Part shown: in pieces, positions 50,421-60,681 of the stretch
Layout of the letters: every line of letters starts with the position of its first letter
Position numbering within the stretch: the stretch's first letter is position 1
Assembly (NCBI GenBank): GCA_946478635.1
Contig: CAMLCX010000001.1
Location: 1-60,847 of the forward strand
Direction of reading: 5' to 3'
Source of the DNA: an uncultured Pseudomonadota bacterium
GTDB taxonomy: Bacteria > Desulfobacterota_B > Binatia > UBA9968
DNA: 60,847 nt
Position numbers and translations under genes: made by a program
Notes under the pieces: generated by a model
Database searches by the model: none
What the model saw: the letters and a program-made list of their open reading frames with translations, nothing else
What the model was told of the DNA's origin: nothing

Positions 50421-52199
50421 ATGAAAGTGACCGGAGCGGAAATATTTTGTGAGTCATTGAGACACGAAGGCGTCAAGACCGTCTTCGGCTTGCCTGGCGG
50501 CGTGGTGCTGAAGATATTTGACGTGCTGTGCCAGAGAAAGGACATCGACTTCGTGCTCACGCGCCACGAGCAGGGCGCCGCGCACATGGCCGAGGGTTAT
50601 GCCAAGGCTACGGGGAAAGCGGGTGTTGTTTTGGTGACTTCAGGTCCGGGTATGACGAATATCGTCACCGGATTGGCCGATGCATATATGGACTCCGTTC
50701 CGCTCGTCGCTTTTACCGGCCAAGTGTCCACCGATCTGATCGGAAACGATGCTTTCCAGGAGGCGGACAACGTCGGTATTAGCCGGCCGTGCACGAAGCA
50801 CAACGTGCTGGTGAAGGACGTCAACGATTTAGCGCAAACGATCAAGGAAGCGTTCTATATCGCAACCAGCGGCCGCCCCGGTCCGGTCTTGGTGGATATT
50901 CCCAAAGATGTGAGCACGGCGAAGGCCGAGTTCAAGTACCCCGAAAAGGTGAATCTGCGCGGTTACAATCCGACCATCGGCGGCAACAAGAACCAAATCA
51001 AGCAAGCCGCTGAAGAGATCATGAAGGCCAAGAAGCCGGTGATCTATGTCGGCGGCGGCGCGATTTTTTCCGATGCGGCCGATGAGATCCGTGAGCTGGC
51101 CGAAATTGCCCAGATCCCTGTGACGATGACGCTCATGGGCTTGGGAAGTTTCCCCGGTACCCATCCGCTTTCGCTCGGGATGCTCGGTATGCATGGGGCG
51201 TATTGCACGAACATGGCGATGCATTACTCCGATCTGTTGATCGCGGTGGGCGCGCGCTTTGACGATCGTGTTACGGGCAAACTCTCGGAATTCTGTCCGG
51301 AAGCCCGGGTGATTCATATCGACATCGACCCGACGTCGATCAAGAAAACGTTTCATGCGCATATTCCGATCGTCGGCGACGTGAAAGCCGTGTTGCGCCA
51401 ACTCAACGTGATTCTCCGGTCGATGGATGGACATCCGGCGCAAACCAAAGCGCAGCGCGCGCCGTGGATCGAGCAAATCACCGGATGGCAGAAAGCGCAC
51501 CCGCTCAGTTACAAGCAGGACGACAAAACGATCAAGCCGCAATATGTCATCGAAAAGCTTTATGAGCTGACCAAGCATGAAGCGATCGTCGCCACGGACG
51601 TGGGACAACACCAAATGTTTGCCGCGCAGTATTTTAAAGGAAGCAAGCCGCGGACGTGGTTGACATCGGGCGGTTTGGGCACCATGGGATTCGGCTTTCC
51701 CGCCGCCATTGGCGCGCAGGTTGCCTATCCCGAACGTCAGGTGCTTTGCATCACCAGCGAGGGTAGCTTTCAGATGAACCTGCAGGAGTTGGTGGTTGCG
51801 GCTGAGCGCAAATTGCCGGTCAAAATTATCTTATTGAATAACGGCGTGCACGGCATGGTGCGCCAGTGGCAAGATCTGTTTTATGAAGGCCGTTACTCGG
51901 CGAGCTTGCTCGGCAAAATGCCGGATTTTGTCAAGCTTGCGGATGCCTACGGCATCAAGGGCTTGCGCGCGCTCACGCCGCGCGAAGTCGAGCCCGTTTT
52001 GAAGGAAGGTTTGAAGCACAAGGGGCCGGTGTTGATGGATATTCACACGGATCCTTACGAAAATTGCTACCCGATGATTCCCGCCGGCGGCGCCCAGCAT
52101 GAAATGATGCTCGAAGACCCGCCCGAGCTCAAGCTTGCGAGAAAAGGTGGCTCACCTAAGAGAAAGGTCGATGAGGGAGAGGGTGTTCTTCCTGCCTGA
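50421..52199 (+). CDS. ilvB: Acetolactate synthase, large subunit
   Basis: A 592-residue ThDP enzyme, first common step of valine, leucine and isoleucine synthesis. E in R-H-E-Q-G-A-A-H-M-A-E-G-Y activates the cofactor; the FAD/structural region follows; the ThDP metal motif is in the block starting T-S-E-G-S-F-Q-M-N, where the usual G-D-G is S-E-G, and N-N-G-V-H-G-M-V. The E-G variant is worth noting, but the rest is standard. GGGAG precedes ATG 50421. The stop is followed by ilvN after 12 bases. Confidence 0.95.
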   Translation: MKVTGAEIFCESLRHEGVKTVFGLPGGVVLKIFDVLCQRKDIDFVLTRHEQGAAHMAEGYAKATGKAGVVLVTSGPGMTNIVTGLADAYMDSVPLVAFTGQVSTDLIGNDAFQEADNVGISRPCTKHNVLVKDVNDLAQTIKEAFYIATSGRPGPVLVDIPKDVSTAKAEFKYPEKVNLRGYNPTIGGNKNQIKQAAEEIMKAKKPVIYVGGGAIFSDAADEIRELAEIAQIPVTMTLMGLGSFPGTHPLSLGMLGMHGAYCTNMAMHYSDLLIAVGARFDDRVTGKLSEFCPEARVIHIDIDPTSIKKTFHAHIPIVGDVKAVLRQLNVILRSMDGHPAQTKAQRAPWIEQITGWQKAHPLSYKQDDKTIKPQYVIEKLYELTKHEAIVATDVGQHQMFAAQYFKGSKPRTWLTSGGLGTMGFGFPAAIGAQVAYPERQVLCITSEGSFQMNLQELVVAAERKLPVKIILLNNGVHGMVRQWQDLFYEGRYSASLLGKMPDFVKLADAYGIKGLRALTPREVEPVLKEGLKHKGPVLMDIHTDPYENCYPMIPAGGAQHEMMLEDPPELKLARKGGSPKRKVDEGEGVLPA

Positions 52200-52211
52200 T
52201 CATTTTTTCGG

Positions 52212-52733
52212 ATGGAACATATCATATCGATTCTTGTCGAAAACAAGTTTGGCGTGCTTGCCAGAGTTGCCGGTCTTTTTAGTGCCCGAGGCTATAACAT
52301 AGAGAGCCTTTCAGTTGCGCCGACCCTTGATCCGACAGCGTCGATGATTACGATCGTCACGGCAGGTGATGATCGGATCATCGAGCAGATCATGAAGCAG
52401 CTCAACAAGGTGGTGGAAGTTCTCAAAGTCGTTGACCTGACGGAGACCCATTTTCTTGACCGCGAAACTGCGCTCATCAAGGTCCACACCAAACCGGAAC
52501 ACCGGGACGAGGCGATACGGCTGGCGGATATTTTTCGCGCCAAGATCGTCGATTCTTCGGCCAGCACGTACACGATTGAGATCACCGGAGATGTCGAAAA
52601 AGTCGAGGCCATGATCAGCATGCTCCAACCGTTGGGCATCAAAGAACTGATCCGCACCGGCAGAATTGCGATCTCCCGAGAGACAACCCGTACTGCGTCG
52701 CCGCGGCGCGAACCTGCGCTGTTGAAATCCTAA
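52212..52733 (+). CDS. ilvN: Acetolactate synthase, small (regulatory) subunit
   Basis: A 173-residue ACT-domain protein that binds valine and restrains IlvB. The start I-I-S-I-L-V-E-N-K-F-G-V-L-A-R-V-A-G-L-F-S-A-R-G-Y-N is diagnostic; the second half, with R-A-K-I-V-D-S-S, is the C-terminal domain. Full length for the long ilvN/ilvH form. Confidence 0.96.
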   Translation: MEHIISILVENKFGVLARVAGLFSARGYNIESLSVAPTLDPTASMITIVTAGDDRIIEQIMKQLNKVVEVLKVVDLTETHFLDRETALIKVHTKPEHRDEAIRLADIFRAKIVDSSASTYTIEITGDVEKVEAMISMLQPLGIKELIRTGRIAISRETTRTASPRREPALLKS

Positions 52734-52911
52734 ATAAACGTAATTTTCCGGTCTGCTATAGTAATCGGCGGTGCTCGGACCTTTCGCTCAGCGGGGTCCC
52801 TAAGAAAGTTACGGTCATTGGGGTTTAACGCGCCGTATTTTAGCCAGTCCAATCTGGCCGTCGTTCCGTTGATGTTGACCGCAGAAGTCATTGTCTTACG
52901 GATACTTGGCG

Positions 52912-52940
52912 TTGACTTGCCGCCATCGAGGCGGCATATT
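52912..52940 (+). promoter_or_regulatory. ilvC promoter with a perfect palindrome in its spacer
   Basis: TTGACT (52912-52917), 17 bases, CATATT (52935-52940). The spacer is filled by TGCCGCC-ATCGA-GGCGGCA (52918-52936), a perfect 7-bp inverted repeat, which is well placed to be a repressor or activator operator. No T-run follows, so it is not a terminator. Confidence 0.5.
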
Positions 52941-52942
52941 AG

Positions 52943-53980
<1,038 letters not shown>

Positions 53981-54019
53981 ACTCCGAATTTCCCGTGAAA
54001 CCGAAGGCTACAGCGTCGC

Positions 54020-54649
54020 ATGCGAATCGCGAAACAGGGCTATCCATTTATTTTCTCAGGCGCGGCTTTGACCGTTATCACGGGAATGGCCGGTTGGAAA
54101 TTGGCCTGCGGTGTCCTGGGATTTGCGACCTTGGCTCTGGCCGGTTTTTTTCGCGATCCGGAACGCCGAATACCGTCGAATGAGGGACTTGTGGTGTCGC
54201 CCGCTGACGGGAAAGTCGTCAGTATTGCGGATGTGAGTGAAGGTTCGCAGTTTGCCGGCACTACCACTCGCGTGAGTATTTTTCTTTCGCCGCTGGACGT
54301 TCACATCAACCGTTTTCCCGTCGGCGGCAAAATAGATGAGATTCGCTATAAGCGGGGAAAATTTCTCGCGGCGTATAAGGAAGAGGCGTCAGAAAGAAAC
54401 GAGCAAAATGCTCTCAAGATCGTCGATGAAAAGGGAAGGTTTTTTGGCGTCGTGCAGATTTCGGGTGTTGTGGCGCGGCGGATCGTCTGTTGGGTAAAGC
54501 CGGGCGATGTTTTGCCACGCGGCGATCGGTTTGGCCTGATCATGTTCGGGTCTAGAACGGACCTCTATTTGCCGCGCGGGTGTAAAATAGAGATTAGCGA
54601 AGGACAGAGAGTGAAAGGTGGAGAGACCGTCGTCGGGAGGTTTGTATGA
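54020..54649 (+). CDS. psd: Phosphatidylserine decarboxylase
   Basis: A 209-residue proenzyme of the short class. Self-cleavage at G-S in M-F-G-S-R-T-D would create the pyruvoyl group. The H of D-V-H-I-N-R and D-G-K in S-P-A-D-G-K are conserved. N-terminal hydrophobic helices anchor it to the membrane, and it converts phosphatidylserine from PssA to phosphatidylethanolamine. Its stop overlaps pssA by four bases. Confidence 0.95.
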   Translation: MRIAKQGYPFIFSGAALTVITGMAGWKLACGVLGFATLALAGFFRDPERRIPSNEGLVVSPADGKVVSIADVSEGSQFAGTTTRVSIFLSPLDVHINRFPVGGKIDEIRYKRGKFLAAYKEEASERNEQNALKIVDEKGRFFGVVQISGVVARRIVCWVKPGDVLPRGDRFGLIMFGSRTDLYLPRGCKIEISEGQRVKGGETVVGRFV

Positions 54650-55503
54650 GCGCAATGAATGCTCCAGAACCTAACCAAATGGGCGAACTCGGCAAGGTGA
54701 GGTTGCTGCGCCGGCGTGGCAGGCCGCGTGTGCCGCTGCGCCATCGCATGCGGTCCGAGAAGCTCCGGCGGGGAGTCTATCTCATCCCGAGCTTGTTCAC
54801 CGCGGGCAACCTCATGTGCGGTTTCTTTTCGGTCATTGCGACTTTCAACGGCGAGTTCATCAATGCGGCGCTGTTTATTATACTGGCGAATGTTCTCGAT
54901 GGTATCGATGGCTATGCTGCGCGCTTGACCAAGACCACAAGCCAATTCGGTGTCGAGTTCGACTCCTTGGCGGATGTCGTGTCTTTCGGCGTGGCGCCCG
55001 CCGTGCTGGTTTATATTTGGGCTCTGGTGCCGTGGCAGAACTGGGGCTGGCTAGCGGCCTGTACCTATGTTGTTTGCGGTGCGCTCAGGTTGTCTCGGTT
55101 CAATGTCCAAGCGCAAGGGACGGCGAAGAATCATTTTGTCGGGTTGCCGATCCCCGCAGCGGCGCAAATGATTACCTCGACGGTAATTATGTTCTACTAT
55201 CTTGGCGGAGCGGGGTCGCCGACTCGCCACCTCACGCTGCTCCTGGTCATTTACGGCCTGGCGGCGCTGATGGTGAGTAACATTCCCTATTTCAGCCTTA
55301 AGAATAACGATGTGAGGAGGCGCCATCCAATATGGATGTTGGTTTCCGGCATCATTTTGATTACACTGTTTATTGCGGAACGGCATCTTATGTTCTTTAC
55401 GACAGTCCTAGTGTACACGTTATCCGGACCTCTGTTATGGTGCTTAACCAAGTTAAGACGCCAGCGGGAGACGAGAAGGAGCCCGGCCAAAGCGTTGCCG
55501 TAA
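54646..55503 (+). CDS. pssA: CDP-diacylglycerol-serine O-phosphatidyltransferase
   Basis: A 285-residue membrane enzyme of the CDP-alcohol phosphotransferase family. The motif D-G-x2-A-R-x8-G-x3-D-x3-D is seen as D-G-Y-A-A-R region with D-G-I-D-G-Y-A-A-R-L and F-G-V-E-F-D-S-L-A-D. About seven helices. A long basic N-terminus (R-R-R-G-R-P-R) precedes the first. Acts directly before Psd; CdsA in this window makes its substrate. Confidence 0.95.
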   Translation: MSAMNAPEPNQMGELGKVRLLRRRGRPRVPLRHRMRSEKLRRGVYLIPSLFTAGNLMCGFFSVIATFNGEFINAALFIILANVLDGIDGYAARLTKTTSQFGVEFDSLADVVSFGVAPAVLVYIWALVPWQNWGWLAACTYVVCGALRLSRFNVQAQGTAKNHFVGLPIPAAAQMITSTVIMFYYLGGAGSPTRHLTLLLVIYGLAALMVSNIPYFSLKNNDVRRRHPIWMLVSGIILITLFIAERHLMFFTTVLVYTLSGPLLWCLTKLRRQRETRRSPAKALP

Positions 55504-55526
55504 GATCCTGGCTCAACTAGCGAATA

Positions 55527-55566
55527 AAAACTTACTCCCGTTGGCCCTGCCGCGGGAGTTTTTATT
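55527..55566 (+). terminator. Intrinsic terminator between pssA and leuA
   Basis: ACTCCCG (55534-55540) and CGGGAGT (55553-55559) form a perfect stem followed by TTTTTAT; A5 upstream can extend it. It separates ilvC-psd-pssA from leuA-leuB-asd-truA. Confidence 0.8.
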
Positions 55567-55608
55567 TGCGGGCAGCGTCAACGGGCCAACTTTTGAGGAG
55601 ATTCGACC

Positions 55609-57174
55609 ATGGAAAGGATGACCGAGAATAACGTAGTGCAGATTTTTGACACCACGCTGCGGGACGGTGAACAATCGCCCGGGGCGAGCATGACCGCCGA
55701 GCAAAAAGTCGTCATTGCTCGGCAATTGGAAAAACTTGGCGTTGACGTCATCGAAGCAGGATTTGCCGCGTCGTCGGAAGGCGATTTTGAGTCGGTGCGG
55801 CGCGTTTGCCAAGAAGTCAGCCGGCCGCGAATTGTCAGTTTGGCGCGCGCGCAGGAGGGTGATATCGAGCGCGCGCTGAAAGCCGTAGAGGCGGCGCAAA
55901 GTCCCGGCATTCACACTTTCATTGCGACCTCGGATATCCATCTCAAGCATAAGCTCCGCATGAGCCGGGACGAGGTTCTTGAAGCGGCGGTCAAGGCGGT
56001 CGCCCACGCAAAAAAATTCACCGACTACGTCGAGTTTTCAGCCGAAGATGCATCGCGCAGCGACCCGGAGTTTTTGCTGCAAGTATTTCGCGAAGTCATT
56101 CGCGCGGGCGCCAAGGTCATCAATGTGCCCGATACTACGGGTTACGCGATCCCATCGGAGTTCGGCGCCCTGATCGCCAATTTGATTGAGCGAACCGCCG
56201 GCGGCGACCGGGTTATTTGGAGCGCCCATTGCCACAACGACCTGGGATTGGCGGTGGCCAATTCGCTCGCCGCCGTTCATAACGGCGCGCGCCAGGTGGA
56301 GTGCACGATCAACGGCATCGGCGAACGCGCCGGCAATACTTCGTTGGAAGAGGTTGTGATGGCGCTGCGCACGCGGAAAAATTATCTCGATCTCGACACC
56401 AACATCACGAGCGAGCAGCTCTATCCGACATCGCGGCTGGTGTCGCAGGTTACCGGTATTCCGATTCCGATCAATAAGCCGGTGGTCGGCGACAATGCCT
56501 TTGCGCACGAAGCCGGAATTCACCAGGACGGGGTGCTCAAGCACAAGCAGACTTACGAGATCATGACTCCGGAGTCGATCGGCATCCCGGGAAATCGCTT
56601 GGTCATGGGAAAACATTCGGGACGTCATGCCTTTGACGAGCGGCTGAAACATTTGGGTTTCAATCTCAGCAAGCAGGACATGAATCGAGCGTTTCTGCGC
56701 TTCAAAGAGCTCGCCGACAAAAAGAAAAATGTTTACGACGAGGACATCGAAGCCATCGTTGCCGAAGAAATACTGCGGGTGCCCGGCCGGCCGGATAAGT
56801 TCGAATTGCTCTACATGAACGTCAATTCGAGCTCGGACGGCGTCCCCTCCGCGACAGTCAAGCTGAGGGTGGACGCGGCCGAAGTTACCGATCATGCTTC
56901 AGGGGACGGCGTGGTTGACGCCTGTTATAAAGTCATCACAAAAATAACCGGCTCGCAGTCTCATCTCGTGCGTTACACCGTCAATGCGATCACCGGCGGC
57001 GCCGATGCGCAGGGCGAGGTTTCCTGCGTGATCGAAGACGACGGCATTCGGGTCTCGGGGCAGGGAGCGCACACCGACATCATCATGGCGAGCGCTTTGG
57101 CGTACATCAACGGACTCAACAAACTCGAGGGAAGAAAACACTATCGCCAGGTGGTGGAGAAAGAGGGACCATGA
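55609..57174 (+). CDS. leuA: 2-isopropylmalate synthase
   Basis: A 521-residue enzyme, first step of leucine synthesis. The barrel start is [13 protein letters not shown]; the metal histidines are in [14 protein letters not shown]; the C-terminal leucine-binding regulatory domain is complete (D-G-V-V-D-A-C-Y-K). GAGGAG at 55595-55600 gives the start. It overlaps leuB; leuC and leuD are not between them. Confidence 0.97.
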   Translation: MERMTENNVVQIFDTTLRDGEQSPGASMTAEQKVVIARQLEKLGVDVIEAGFAASSEGDFESVRRVCQEVSRPRIVSLARAQEGDIERALKAVEAAQSPGIHTFIATSDIHLKHKLRMSRDEVLEAAVKAVAHAKKFTDYVEFSAEDASRSDPEFLLQVFREVIRAGAKVINVPDTTGYAIPSEFGALIANLIERTAGGDRVIWSAHCHNDLGLAVANSLAAVHNGARQVECTINGIGERAGNTSLEEVVMALRTRKNYLDLDTNITSEQLYPTSRLVSQVTGIPIPINKPVVGDNAFAHEAGIHQDGVLKHKQTYEIMTPESIGIPGNRLVMGKHSGRHAFDERLKHLGFNLSKQDMNRAFLRFKELADKKKNVYDEDIEAIVAEEILRVPGRPDKFELLYMNVNSSSDGVPSATVKLRVDAAEVTDHASGDGVVDACYKVITKITGSQSHLVRYTVNAITGGADAQGEVSCVIEDDGIRVSGQGAHTDIIMASALAYINGLNKLEGRKHYRQVVEKEGP

Positions 57175-58262
57175 ATTACAAAATCGCGGTCTTGCCCGGA
57201 GACGGCATCGGGCCGGAAGTGATGCGCGAGGGCATCGAAGTTCTCAAGCAAGTCGCAAAGCTTTACAATTTTGGGATCGAGTTGGAAGAGGGAATCGTCG
57301 GCGGCGCATCCATCGACGCGCACGGTAAGCCGCTCGTCGATTCGGTTCTTAATCTCGCCAAACAGAGCGACGCCGTCATGCTCGGCGCCATGGGCGGTCC
57401 CAAATGGGACGGGCTGGATTATTCGATTCGCCCGGAGCGCGCGCTGCTCGGACTGCGCCAGGAGCTCGGTCTGTTCGCGAATCTTCGCCCGGTGAAGTTA
57501 TTTGCCGCCTTGGCGTCGGCATCGACGCTCAAGCGAGAAGTGGTTGAAGGCACCGATCTTCTCGTCGTGCGCGAACTCACCGGGGGAATTTATTTCGGCG
57601 AGCCGAAAGGAATTACCCAGCTCCCGGACGGAACCGAGCGCGGCGTCAATACGGAGGTCTATACGACTCCCGAAATCGAGCGCATCGCGCATGTCGCGTT
57701 TCAGGCCGCGCTCAAGCGGCGAAAGAAAGTCACGTCCGTCGACAAGGCGAACGTGCTCGAGGTCACCGAGCTGTGGCGCAAAGTCGTGACCAGGATTCAC
57801 AAAAACGAGGGCTACGCCGGCGTCACGTTGGAGCATATACTCGTCGACAACTGCGCCATGCAGCTGATTCGCAATCCAAAACAGTTCGACGTGGTCGTCA
57901 CGACGAATATGTTCGGCGATATTTTGAGCGACGAGGCGGCCATGCTCACCGGTTCCATCGGCATGCTGCCGTCGGCCAGCCTGGGCGGAAAAGTCGGTAT
58001 GTACGAACCCGTCCACGGCACGGCGCCCGATATCATGGGACAGGACAAGGCCAATCCATTGGCAACGATCTTGAGCGTGGCCATGATGCTGCGCCATTCC
58101 TTCGATCAGACGGCTGCGGCCGATCGGATCGAGACGGCTGTTGAAGCGGTGTTGAACGAAGGTTATCGTACCGCCGACATTCAGGAGCCGAGCGGCAAGC
58201 TTGTGGGTTGCCGGCAAATGGGGCAGTTTGTTCGCGACAAGATCGATAAGGCCAAGGGATAA
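57171..58262 (+). CDS. leuB: 3-isopropylmalate dehydrogenase
   Basis: A 363-residue NAD enzyme. P-G-D-G-I-G-P-E near the start, [15 protein letters not shown], and the metal D residues in D-I-L-S-D-E-A-A-M are conserved; [10 protein letters not shown] binds NAD rather than NADP. ATGA overlap with leuA. Confidence 0.97.
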   Translation: MNYKIAVLPGDGIGPEVMREGIEVLKQVAKLYNFGIELEEGIVGGASIDAHGKPLVDSVLNLAKQSDAVMLGAMGGPKWDGLDYSIRPERALLGLRQELGLFANLRPVKLFAALASASTLKREVVEGTDLLVVRELTGGIYFGEPKGITQLPDGTERGVNTEVYTTPEIERIAHVAFQAALKRRKKVTSVDKANVLEVTELWRKVVTRIHKNEGYAGVTLEHILVDNCAMQLIRNPKQFDVVVTTNMFGDILSDEAAMLTGSIGMLPSASLGGKVGMYEPVHGTAPDIMGQDKANPLATILSVAMMLRHSFDQTAAADRIETAVEAVLNEGYRTADIQEPSGKLVGCRQMGQFVRDKIDKAKG

Positions 58263-58268
58263 TCCATC

Positions 58269-59291
58269 GTGAAGAAGGAAAAATACAATATCGCGATTGT
58301 CGGGGCGACCGGCGCCGTCGGTGAGCAAATGCGCGAAGTACTGGAGGATCGCCAATTCCCGGTCGGCGAACTTCGGCTTTTAGCCTCGGAGCGATCCGCC
58401 GGCCAATTCCTGGCGTTTCAGGGTAAACAGGTGCGCGTCGGTCTTCTCAAAGAGGATTCCTTCAAGGATATCGACATCGGTCTTTTTTCGGCGGGAGGTA
58501 AAGTCAGCGCGCAATTCGTGCCCGCGGCCGTTGCGGCGGGAGCGGTCGTTATCGATAACACCGCCTGTTTTCGCATGGAGCCGGATATTCCTTTAGTGGT
58601 TCCGGAAGTGAATGCTCAGGAAATTCCCAAATACAAGAACCGTGGAATTGTCGCCAACCCGAACTGCTCGACCATTCAGATGGTGGTCGCGCTGAAACCA
58701 ATTCACGATGCGGCGCGCATCAGACGGGTCGTCGTGTCGACCTACCAGTCGGTCTCGGGCGCCGGGCGCATGGCGATGGAAGAACTGAGCCAGCAGGTGG
58801 CCTCTCTATTTAACGGGCGTGAGCTCAAGAAAGAAAAGTTTCCCCATCAGATCGCCTTCAACTGTATCCCGCACATCGACGTTTTCATGGAAAACGGCTA
58901 CACCAAAGAAGAATGGAAGATGATCCAGGAGACCCGAAAGATTCTTAGCGAGCCGAATCTGCCGATGACCGCGACCACCGTGCGCGTCCCGGTGTTTCTG
59001 AGCCATTCGGAGTCGGTCAACGTCGAGACCGTGGTGAAACTCTCGGCCGCTGAGGCGAAAAGAATTCTTCGGGAGGCTCCGGGGGTCATCGTTGCCGACG
59101 ATCCGGAAAACAACGTTTACCCGACGCCGGTCGAAGCGGCGGGCAAGGATGCGACTTTTGTAGGACGCATTCGCGAAGACGAATCGGTGGCCAACGGCCT
59201 CAATCTCTGGGTGGTATCGGACAACCTGCGCAAAGGCGCGGCGCTCAACGCCGTGCAGATCGCCGAGATTTTGATTCGCGATTATCTGTGA
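58269..59291 (+). CDS. asd: Aspartate-semialdehyde dehydrogenase
   Basis: A 340-residue enzyme leading to threonine, methionine, lysine and diaminopimelate. G-A-T-G-A-V-G binds NADP, and the active cysteine is in A-N-P-N-C-S-T-I-Q. The catalytic histidine is in F-P-H-Q-I-A-F-N. GTG 58269 follows AAGGGA. Same-strand, 7 bases after leuB. Confidence 0.97.
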   Translation: MKKEKYNIAIVGATGAVGEQMREVLEDRQFPVGELRLLASERSAGQFLAFQGKQVRVGLLKEDSFKDIDIGLFSAGGKVSAQFVPAAVAAGAVVIDNTACFRMEPDIPLVVPEVNAQEIPKYKNRGIVANPNCSTIQMVVALKPIHDAARIRRVVVSTYQSVSGAGRMAMEELSQQVASLFNGRELKKEKFPHQIAFNCIPHIDVFMENGYTKEEWKMIQETRKILSEPNLPMTATTVRVPVFLSHSESVNVETVVKLSAAEAKRILREAPGVIVADDPENNVYPTPVEAAGKDATFVGRIREDESVANGLNLWVVSDNLRKGAALNAVQIAEILIRDYL

Positions 59292-59322
59292 TCTTGCCGG
59301 TGATCCGCGGTGAGCGCCGATT

Positions 59323-60054
59323 GTGAATATCAAACTCACCATTGAGTACGATGGCACCAACTACTGCGGTTGGCAGATTCAGTCCAACGGTGAGTCCATC
59401 CAAGCGGCTTTAGAGCGGGCGATCGCGATATTCCTCGGCAAGCCGACGCGCCTAACCGGCTCCGGCCGCACCGACGCGGGTGTTCATGCGTTGGGCCAAG
59501 TCGCCAATTTTTTTGCCGAAAAAGAAATCGATCCTCATCGCGTTCGGCGGGCGTTGAACGCGCTGACTCCCGATGACATCGCGATTAAATCCGTCGAGAT
59601 CGTTGCCGATGAGTTCGACGCGCGACGCGACGGCCGCAGCCGCGTTTACGAGTATCATATTTTCAACCGTCCGACCGCTTCGCCGTTTCATCTCAACCGC
59701 GCCTGGCATCTGCATGAGGAGCTGGACCTTGCGGCCACGCGCGCAGCGATGGAGTGCCTGCTCGGCGAGCATGACTTTTCGTCCTTTCGCGCTGCCGGCT
59801 GCGAAGCGGCTCATCCGATTAGAACAATTTATCGCAGTTCCATGGAACAACGCGGCGAGTTGGTGGTCTACACCGTCGAAGCAACCGCGTTTCTCCGCCA
59901 CATGGTGCGGAACATCGTCGGCACGCTCGTCGAAGTGGGGCGGGGCCTCCGACCGGTGAATTCGTTCAGTGAATTACTCGAAGCTCGCGATCGCACCCAA
60001 GCCGGCCCAACCGCGCCACCGCACGGGTTGTTTTTAGTTGAAGTCAAATACTAA
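59323..60054 (+). CDS. truA: tRNA pseudouridine synthase A
   Basis: A 243-residue enzyme modifying U38-40 of tRNA anticodon arms. The catalytic aspartate is in G-S-G-R-T-D-A-G-V-H-A-L-G. Y-D-G-T-N-Y-C-G-W-Q near the start is typical, as is R-H-M-V-R-N-I-V-G-T-L. GTG 59323. Last gene of the leu operon. Confidence 0.96.
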   Translation: MNIKLTIEYDGTNYCGWQIQSNGESIQAALERAIAIFLGKPTRLTGSGRTDAGVHALGQVANFFAEKEIDPHRVRRALNALTPDDIAIKSVEIVADEFDARRDGRSRVYEYHIFNRPTASPFHLNRAWHLHEELDLAATRAAMECLLGEHDFSSFRAAGCEAAHPIRTIYRSSMEQRGELVVYTVEATAFLRHMVRNIVGTLVEVGRGLRPVNSFSELLEARDRTQAGPTAPPHGLFLVEVKY

Positions 60055-60173
60055 CGGCAGAGTTTAGTTGGTAGTGGAAACAAAAAGCCCAAATTTGGCT
60101 GACACGTGGATCCTTAACGCTCAGGGGTGAGAGGCGCGGCCCGCCGCGTCCTTCTCAACCCGATGGTTAGCTT

Positions 60174-60425
60174 TCAGTTTTGGCTCGCAAGTTCGTCACG
60201 CACAATCTTGCGGATCATTTCTTCCGTAACTGGCTTCGCCGTCATACCGAGATAGGAGTTCAGCGCTTCGTTGATAAGCGTCTGGTACCCCTTTCCGGTT
60301 CTCTGCGATCGAGCCTTGAATCGTTCCAGAACTCCGTCATCCAGATAGATCGTAATGCGCGTTTTCCCAATCTGGGGAATCACTGCTCCGCGTTTACCCT
60401 TGGAAAAGTTATACTCCCTTTTCAT
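60174..60425 (-). CDS. brnA: BrnA-family antitoxin
   Basis: An 83-residue antitoxin. The C-terminal ribbon-helix-helix part is K-T-R-I-T-I-Y-L-D-D-G-V-L-E-R-F-K, with G-K-G-Y-Q-T-L-I-N-E-A-L-N-S-Y-L. It binds BrnT and represses its own operon. Its ATG lies inside brnT by 17 bases. A weak AGCC...GGCT stem followed by T5 on this strand (about 60088-60104) may end the transcript. Confidence 0.88.
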   Translation of the reverse strand: MKREYNFSKGKRGAVIPQIGKTRITIYLDDGVLERFKARSQRTGKGYQTLINEALNSYLGMTAKPVTEEMIRKIVRDELASQN

Positions 60426-60681
60426 AATTCCTTCTTTCTTTCGGTGTCGGTTTACGAACCGAGATGATGCGAACATCGTCATCCCGAGGTGTCCAGACCA
60501 CAACCATCAACGAGCCGAACGTGTTTGCCCCCAGGGTCACGAAGCGTTGCTCCCCTTCAACCGACTCATCTTCAATCGTGACCGCCAGAGGATCACTCAA
60601 AACGCCATCCCCTTCGGTAAGCGAGACACCGTGCTTCTTAAGATTTGCAGCATCCTTCTTGGGATCAAAGGTTGCCGTCAT
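60409..60681 (-). CDS. brnT: BrnT-family RelE-like toxin
   Basis: A 90-residue ribonuclease toxin. F-D-P-K-K-D-A-A-N-L-K-K-H-G-V-S-L is the family start, and the later R-F-V-T-L-G and R-I-I-S-V-R-K-P-T-P-K-E-R-R-N-Y-E carry the basic active-site residues. Toxin first, antitoxin second is the normal BrnTA order. The AT-rich stretch just upstream (60690-60715) probably holds the promoter; nothing else is recognised to the window end. Confidence 0.9.
   Translation of the reverse strand: MTATFDPKKDAANLKKHGVSLTEGDGVLSDPLAVTIEDESVEGEQRFVTLGANTFGSLMVVVWTPRDDDVRIISVRKPTPKERRNYEKGV

Noticed and set aside
55527..55608. Leucine attenuator before leuA
   Set aside because: The hairpin is a plain terminator; no leader peptide rich in Leu codons and no alternative pairing were found.
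60130..60160. CGCGG...CCGCG hairpin after truA as a terminator
   Set aside because: The stem is short and no real T-run follows.
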